DNA from: CAVVDT01 sp963747005
Lineage (GTDB): Bacteria > Pseudomonadota > Alphaproteobacteria > Rhizobiales > Aestuariivirgaceae
Direction of reading: 5' to 3'
Length of the DNA stretch: 64,000 nt
Assembly (NCBI GenBank): GCA_963747005.1
Contig: CAVVDT010000009.1
Coordinates: 62,001-126,000, forward strand
Of this stretch, positions 60,319-64,000 are shown in pieces. Position numbers and translations under genes: made by a program. Position 1 is the stretch's first letter. Every line of letters begins with the position of its first letter. The notes beneath the pieces are model-generated. The model was not told the origin of the DNA. It worked only from the letters and a program-made list of their open reading frames with translations, and did no database searches.

Positions 60319-61683
60319 ATGGTGACACTGGCCATTGTCGGCCGCCCCAACGTGGGCAAGTCGACGCTCTTCAACCGCCTCGCCGGCAAGCGGCTGGCGC
60401 TGGTCGACGACCGTCCCGGCGTCACCCGCGACCGGCGCGAGGGCGATGCAACGCTGGGTGGGCTCCACTTCCGCATCATCGATACCGCGGGGCTCGACGA
60501 GGCCCGATCGGGCAGCCTCGAAGCGCGCATGAGCGCCCAGACCGAGCGCGCCGTCGCCGAGGCTGATGCCTCGCTGTTCATGATCGATGCCCGCGCCGGC
60601 ATCACCCCCCTCGACCGTCATTTCGCCGAACTGGTGCGCCGTTCCGGCAAGCCGGTTATCCTCGTAGCCAACAAGGCCGAAGGCGGCGCCGGCGAGGCCG
60701 GGCGCTATGAGGCCTACGGGCTCGGGCTGGGCGAGCCGGTGGCCCTGTCGGCGGAACACGGCGAGGGCTTGACCGAGCTTTACGACCGTCTGGAGGCGGT
60801 GATCGCCGCCGCCGCAACGTCGGATGACCTCGACAACGAACCCGATGACGACGATGACCAGCGCACACATCCCTTGCGCCTGGCCATTCTCGGCCGCCCA
60901 AATGCCGGCAAGTCGACGCTGGTCAACGCGCTTGTCGGCGAAGAGCGCATGCTGACCGGCCCCGAGCCGGGCATAACCCGCGATGCCATTGCCTTGCAGT
61001 GGGTCTGGCAGGGCAGGCCGGTCACCCTGTGGGATACCGCCGGTCTCAGGAAGAAATCGCGCATCAACGAGAAGCTGGAGAAGCTGGCGGTCGGCGATGC
61101 CTTGCGGGCGGTGCGTTTTGCGGAAGTGGTGGTACTGGTTCTGGATGCCGCGCAGGCGCTGGAAAAGCAGGACCTGCAACTGGCCGACCATGCCGCGAGG
61201 GAAGGCCGCGCCGTCGTCATCGCCATCAACAAGTGGGATGTGGTGGCCGATCGCGCCGCCGCGCGCCGCGACCTGGAAGAAGCCATCGCGACCCATCTGC
61301 CGCAGATTTCCGGCGTCCCCGTCGTCTATGTCTCCGGTCTGACGGGCGCCGGTCTGAAGCAGCTCATGACGGCGGTGTTCAAGTGCTACGAGGTCTGGAA
61401 CCGCCGGGTGCCGACCAGCCAGATGAGCCGCTGGCTCGAAGCGATGGTCGAGCGCCACCCGCCGCCGGCCCCCAGCGGCCGGCGCATCCGCCTGCGCTAC
61501 ATGACGCAGGCCTCCGCCCGCCCGCCGACCTTCGCCATATTCGGCTCACGCGTCGATGCCTTGCCTGAATCCTACAAGCGCTACCTGGTGCACGGCCTGC
61601 GCGAGGACTTCGACCTGCCCGGCGTGCCCATCCGCCTGCACGTGCGTGCCGGCAAGAACCCTTATGCGCGCGCGGGTCAATAG
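60319..61683 (+). CDS. der: ribosome-assembly GTPase Der (EngA)
   Basis: 454-residue tandem GTPase needed for 50S ribosome assembly. First G domain with GRPNVGKST and DTAGLDE, NKAEG; second with GRPNAGKST, WDTAGLRKKSR and NKWD; then the C-terminal KH-like domain (RYMTQASARPPTFAIFGSRV). The frame can be read from a TTG at 60289 overlapping bamB, but the protein starts MVTLAIVGRPN at ATG 60319 as in the family. Confidence 0.96.
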   Translation: MVTLAIVGRPNVGKSTLFNRLAGKRLALVDDRPGVTRDRREGDATLGGLHFRIIDTAGLDEARSGSLEARMSAQTERAVAEADASLFMIDARAGITPLDRHFAELVRRSGKPVILVANKAEGGAGEAGRYEAYGLGLGEPVALSAEHGEGLTELYDRLEAVIAAAATSDDLDNEPDDDDDQRTHPLRLAILGRPNAGKSTLVNALVGEERMLTGPEPGITRDAIALQWVWQGRPVTLWDTAGLRKKSRINEKLEKLAVGDALRAVRFAEVVVLVLDAAQALEKQDLQLADHAAREGRAVVIAINKWDVVADRAAARRDLEEAIATHLPQISGVPVVYVSGLTGAGLKQLMTAVFKCYEVWNRRVPTSQMSRWLEAMVERHPPPAPSGRRIRLRYMTQASARPPTFAIFGSRVDALPESYKRYLVHGLREDFDLPGVPIRLHVRAGKNPYARAGQ

Positions 61684-61814
61684 TTAGAATTTTAGCGGTT
61701 TTCCTAACCGGCCGTTCACCAATGCAACGGATATGCGGGGATCGCCTGGCGCTTGCCACAACCGTGTCCGGCGAGGCGTGCTAGCTCTTTCGGCCAGCGG
61801 CGGGAGAGCATGTA

Positions 61815-62894
61815 GTGGCTAAGCTGAAAGACCGCTCGGGTCGCAATTTCCAATTTCTGGCTGTCACGGCGGTGCTCGTTCTCATCGTGGCAGCTGGCTT
61901 GGTCGCAACCCTCACCGTCATAGCGACGGCGCACCGGCTTGATGAAGAGGCGCAGCAGCGTCAGTACCGCGTCCTGGCCGCCAGCCTTGCAGACCTGCAG
62001 CGTCTGGACACTCCGTCCGCCATCATCGCCGCGGGCCGCCGCCTCGGCCTCCATGATCTTGCCTGGGTCAAGGCGGGCGTGAAGACACCGCTGCCCGCCA
62101 GCATGGAGGTGAAGGCATCCGGCGGGCGATCGGCTGGCCGGTTTGTCTGGCTCCCGGAGCGTCCCGGCGCGCGTTTCCTGGCGGACGCCCGCCCGGGCCT
62201 TGCCACTGCCGGCGGCCTGTTCATGCTATGCGCCTTCGCGGCCTTGTGGCTGACCCGCACCGGCATGCAGCGCATCTCCGCCGAGCGGGCGCGGGCCGAG
62301 CAGCTTGCCAATTCCGACCATCTCACCGGCCTGTCCAATCGCCGGGTCTATAAATTGCATATCGCCAACCTGTTTGCCGCTCTGAAGGCGGGCAGGGTGC
62401 AGCGCTTTTCGCTTCTCGCCATCGACCTCGATCGTTTCAAGGCGCTCAACGACCGGCTCGGCCACGTGGCAGGCGATGAGGCATTGGCGGAAGTGGCTCG
62501 GCGCCTGAAGTCCATCGTGCCGGCTGCTTCGACGCTCGCCCGCCTCGGCGGCGACGAATTTGCCTTGCTGGTCCCGGCCTGTGGGCCCAATGCGGCCCTC
62601 GTCCTGGCCTCACGTCTCGGTGCTGCCATCGCCGAGCCCTACCTGTTGGCGGATGGCATCGCGGCCCATCTCGGCGCCTCCATCGGCATCGCCTGCGCGC
62701 CCCTTCATGGCAATGCTGAAGACGACATCGTCCGCCGCGTCGACATGGCTCTCTACGAAGTGAAGGAAGCCGGTGGGTCGGCAGCCCTGTTGTTCGAGCC
62801 GGTCATGGAGGCACGCGCCGCCCTGCGCGCCATGCGCGGGCCAGCCGAACCTTCCCTGTCGACCTCCGGGCAGCGATCGACTATTGCTCGGTGA
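61815..62894 (+). CDS. diguanylate cyclase (GGDEF) with two membrane segments
   Basis: 359-residue membrane protein: helix near residues 12-36 (VTAVLVLIVAAGLVATLTVI), a short periplasmic region of about 90 residues, a second helix near 130-145 (GGLFMLCAFAALWLT), then a GGDEF domain (about 165-335) with DHLTGLSNRRVY and the intact active site LARLGGDEFALLV. No RxxD product-inhibition site is seen five residues before it. It would make cyclic di-GMP. Start GTG 61815 with GGGAGAG upstream. Confidence 0.9.
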   Translation: MAKLKDRSGRNFQFLAVTAVLVLIVAAGLVATLTVIATAHRLDEEAQQRQYRVLAASLADLQRLDTPSAIIAAGRRLGLHDLAWVKAGVKTPLPASMEVKASGGRSAGRFVWLPERPGARFLADARPGLATAGGLFMLCAFAALWLTRTGMQRISAERARAEQLANSDHLTGLSNRRVYKLHIANLFAALKAGRVQRFSLLAIDLDRFKALNDRLGHVAGDEALAEVARRLKSIVPAASTLARLGGDEFALLVPACGPNAALVLASRLGAAIAEPYLLADGIAAHLGASIGIACAPLHGNAEDDIVRRVDMALYEVKEAGGSAALLFEPVMEARAALRAMRGPAEPSLSTSGQRSTIAR

Positions 62895-62919
62895 GCTTTT
62901 CTCGACAGGTGAACGATCC

Positions 62920-64000
62920 ATGGCAAAACCACAATCCCGCTTTGTCTGCCAGGCCTGCGGCGCGCTCGCCCCGCGCTGGTCGGGCAGGTGCGAGGCGTGC
63001 GGGGAATGGAACTCGATCATCGAGGAAGCGCCCGCCCAGCCGGTCGCCGGCGCCGGCGGAAAGCCGCAGCCAAAGGGTCGGGCCGGTCGCCTCGTCGGCC
63101 TCAAGGGCGACGAACCGGCCCCGCCGCGCATCCTCTCGGGCATGGCCGAATTCGACCGGGTGACGGGCGGAGGGCTGGTGCCGGGCTCGGGCGTTCTCAT
63201 CGGCGGCGATCCCGGCATCGGCAAGTCGACGTTGCTGATCCAGGTTCTGGCCGGGCTGGCGCGGGCCGGCCACCGCGTGGTCTATGTCTCCGGCGAAGAA
63301 GCCATCGCCCAGGTGCGCCTCAGGGCCGAGCGCCTCGGCCTTGGCGATGCGCCGGTGCTTCTCGCCACCTTGACCAGCGTGCCCGACATCCTCGCCACCA
63401 TCGCCGAGGACGGCCTGCCGCTGGTGACCGTCATCGATTCGATCCAGACCCTGTGGACGCCGGTGATCGAAGCCGCCCCGGGCACCGTGTCGCAGTTGCG
63501 CGCCGGCGCCGAGGCCCTCATTCGATTCGCCAAGCAGAAGGCCACCTGCGTCCTTTTAGTCGGCCACGTCACCAAGGACGGCCAGATCGCCGGCCCCAAG
63601 GTCATCGAACACATGGTCGACACGGTTCTGTATTTCGAGGGCGATCCCGGCCACCAGTTCCGCATTCTGCGCGCCGTCAAGAACCGCTTTGGTCCGACCG
63701 ACGAGATCGGCGTGTTCGAGATGTCCGATCGCGGCTTGGCCGAAGTCGCCAATCCCTCGCGCCTGTTCATGGGCTCGGGGACGGCAACACCGGGGGCTGC
63801 CGTCTTTGCCGGGGTGGAGGGCACCCGGCCGCTGCTGATGGAAGTGCAGGCGCTGGTCTCGCCCTCCAGCCTCGGCACGCCGCGCCGCGCCGTGGTGGGC
63901 TGGGACCAGAACCGCCTGGCCATGGTGCTGGCGGTACTCGAGACCCATGCCGGAGTGCGGATCGGTGCCAACGATGTCTATCTCAACGTCGCCGGCGGCC
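62920..64000 (+). CDS. radA: DNA repair protein RadA/Sms, C-terminus cut by right edge
   Basis: First 360 residues of RadA. Seen: N-terminal zinc finger VCQACGALAPRWSGRCEACG (Cys4), Walker A GGDPGIGKSTLLIQ, Walker B LVTVIDSIQT and the RadA-specific KNRFG motif, then the start of the Lon-like C-terminal domain (ALVSPSSLGTPRR). A recombination helicase-like ATPase acting in branch migration. ATG 62920 lies 25 bp after the GGDEF gene. Confidence 0.96.
   Translation, partial: MAKPQSRFVCQACGALAPRWSGRCEACGEWNSIIEEAPAQPVAGAGGKPQPKGRAGRLVGLKGDEPAPPRILSGMAEFDRVTGGGLVPGSGVLIGGDPGIGKSTLLIQVLAGLARAGHRVVYVSGEEAIAQVRLRAERLGLGDAPVLLATLTSVPDILATIAEDGLPLVTVIDSIQTLWTPVIEAAPGTVSQLRAGAEALIRFAKQKATCVLLVGHVTKDGQIAGPKVIEHMVDTVLYFEGDPGHQFRILRAVKNRFGPTDEIGVFEMSDRGLAEVANPSRLFMGSGTATPGAAVFAGVEGTRPLLMEVQALVSPSSLGTPRRAVVGWDQNRLAMVLAVLETHAGVRIGANDVYLNVAGG

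Noticed and set aside
1..64000. CRISPR arrays, insertion sequences, rRNA genes, phage genes
   Set aside because: No short regularly spaced repeats, no transposase frame with DDE or HUH motifs, and no rRNA-like stretches were seen on either strand. The only mobile-element trace is the serine recombinase fragment.

Overview
The window is high-GC DNA that looks like an alphaproteobacterial chromosome, probably a member of the Hyphomicrobiales (Rhizobiales). The guaB / MAPEG / rsmB / guaA block, the YfgM-like / bamB / der block, the Tat-exported copper nitrite reductase and the NnrU-type membrane proteins all fit that group. This placement is inferred from gene content; no species can be named from sequence reading alone.

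Left two thirds (1 to about 41,100): one very large accessory catabolic supercluster, coding-dense, with genes chained by 1-14 bp overlaps. It has four blocks. (1) A leftward LysR / hydrolase / 2-hydroxyacid dehydrogenase block (1-2441). (2) A divergent rightward operon (2626-15505): carboxymuconolactone-decarboxylase-like protein, fumarylacetoacetase-family hydrolase, two NAD-type dehydrogenases, two LigI-like amidohydrolases, MaoC, acyl-CoA dehydrogenase, AMP-forming acyl-CoA ligase, cupin, NDP-forming acyl-CoA synthetase, cyclase-family hydrolase and a metal-site-less amidohydrolase. (3) A leftward operon of about 11 kb (18407-29764): a Liv-type ABC importer, amidase, 2-oxoacid dehydrogenase E1 alpha and beta, PaaK-like CoA ligase, a second odd amidohydrolase, a crotonase and two hotdog subunits. 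A dienoyl-CoA-reductase-like flavoenzyme and an SDR lie at its far end. (4) A right-hand block (30056-41072) with a TetR regulator, SDR, GMC oxidoreductase, CoA ligase, cyclase-family hydrolase, CaiB-type CoA-transferase, two thiolase-like proteins with a DUF35 partner, and an MmgE/PrpD protein. Together they read as import of an acid or amide, CoA activation, ring reduction or hydration, hydrolytic ring opening and beta-oxidation-like degradation of an unidentified cyclic carboxylic acid. Many of the enzymes lack textbook catalytic residues. Three genes carry a single extra base. A shared palindrome of the form TACTC-N2-GAGTA sits in at least three control regions.

Junction (41,100-43,870): a serine-recombinase remnant and a compact type II restriction-modification system very like PvuII (methyltransferase divergent from controller and endonuclease). 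The system ends near the 3' end of a tRNA-Gln(CTG) gene, so the catabolic region may be the right end of an island at that tRNA.

Right third (43,870-64,000): mostly core genes (guaB, rsmB, guaA, panB, bamB, der, radA). A TacA/TacT-type toxin-antitoxin module is inserted at the 3' end of guaA and bracketed by a second, diverged copy of the last 172 bp of guaA. Next come nirK with an FNR/Nnr-type box, a SulP transporter, a GST, two NnrU-family proteins, panB, a secreted caspase-like protein with a GON-like C-terminal region, a CueR-type regulator, the YfgM/BamB/Der block, a diguanylate cyclase and radA (cut by the right edge).
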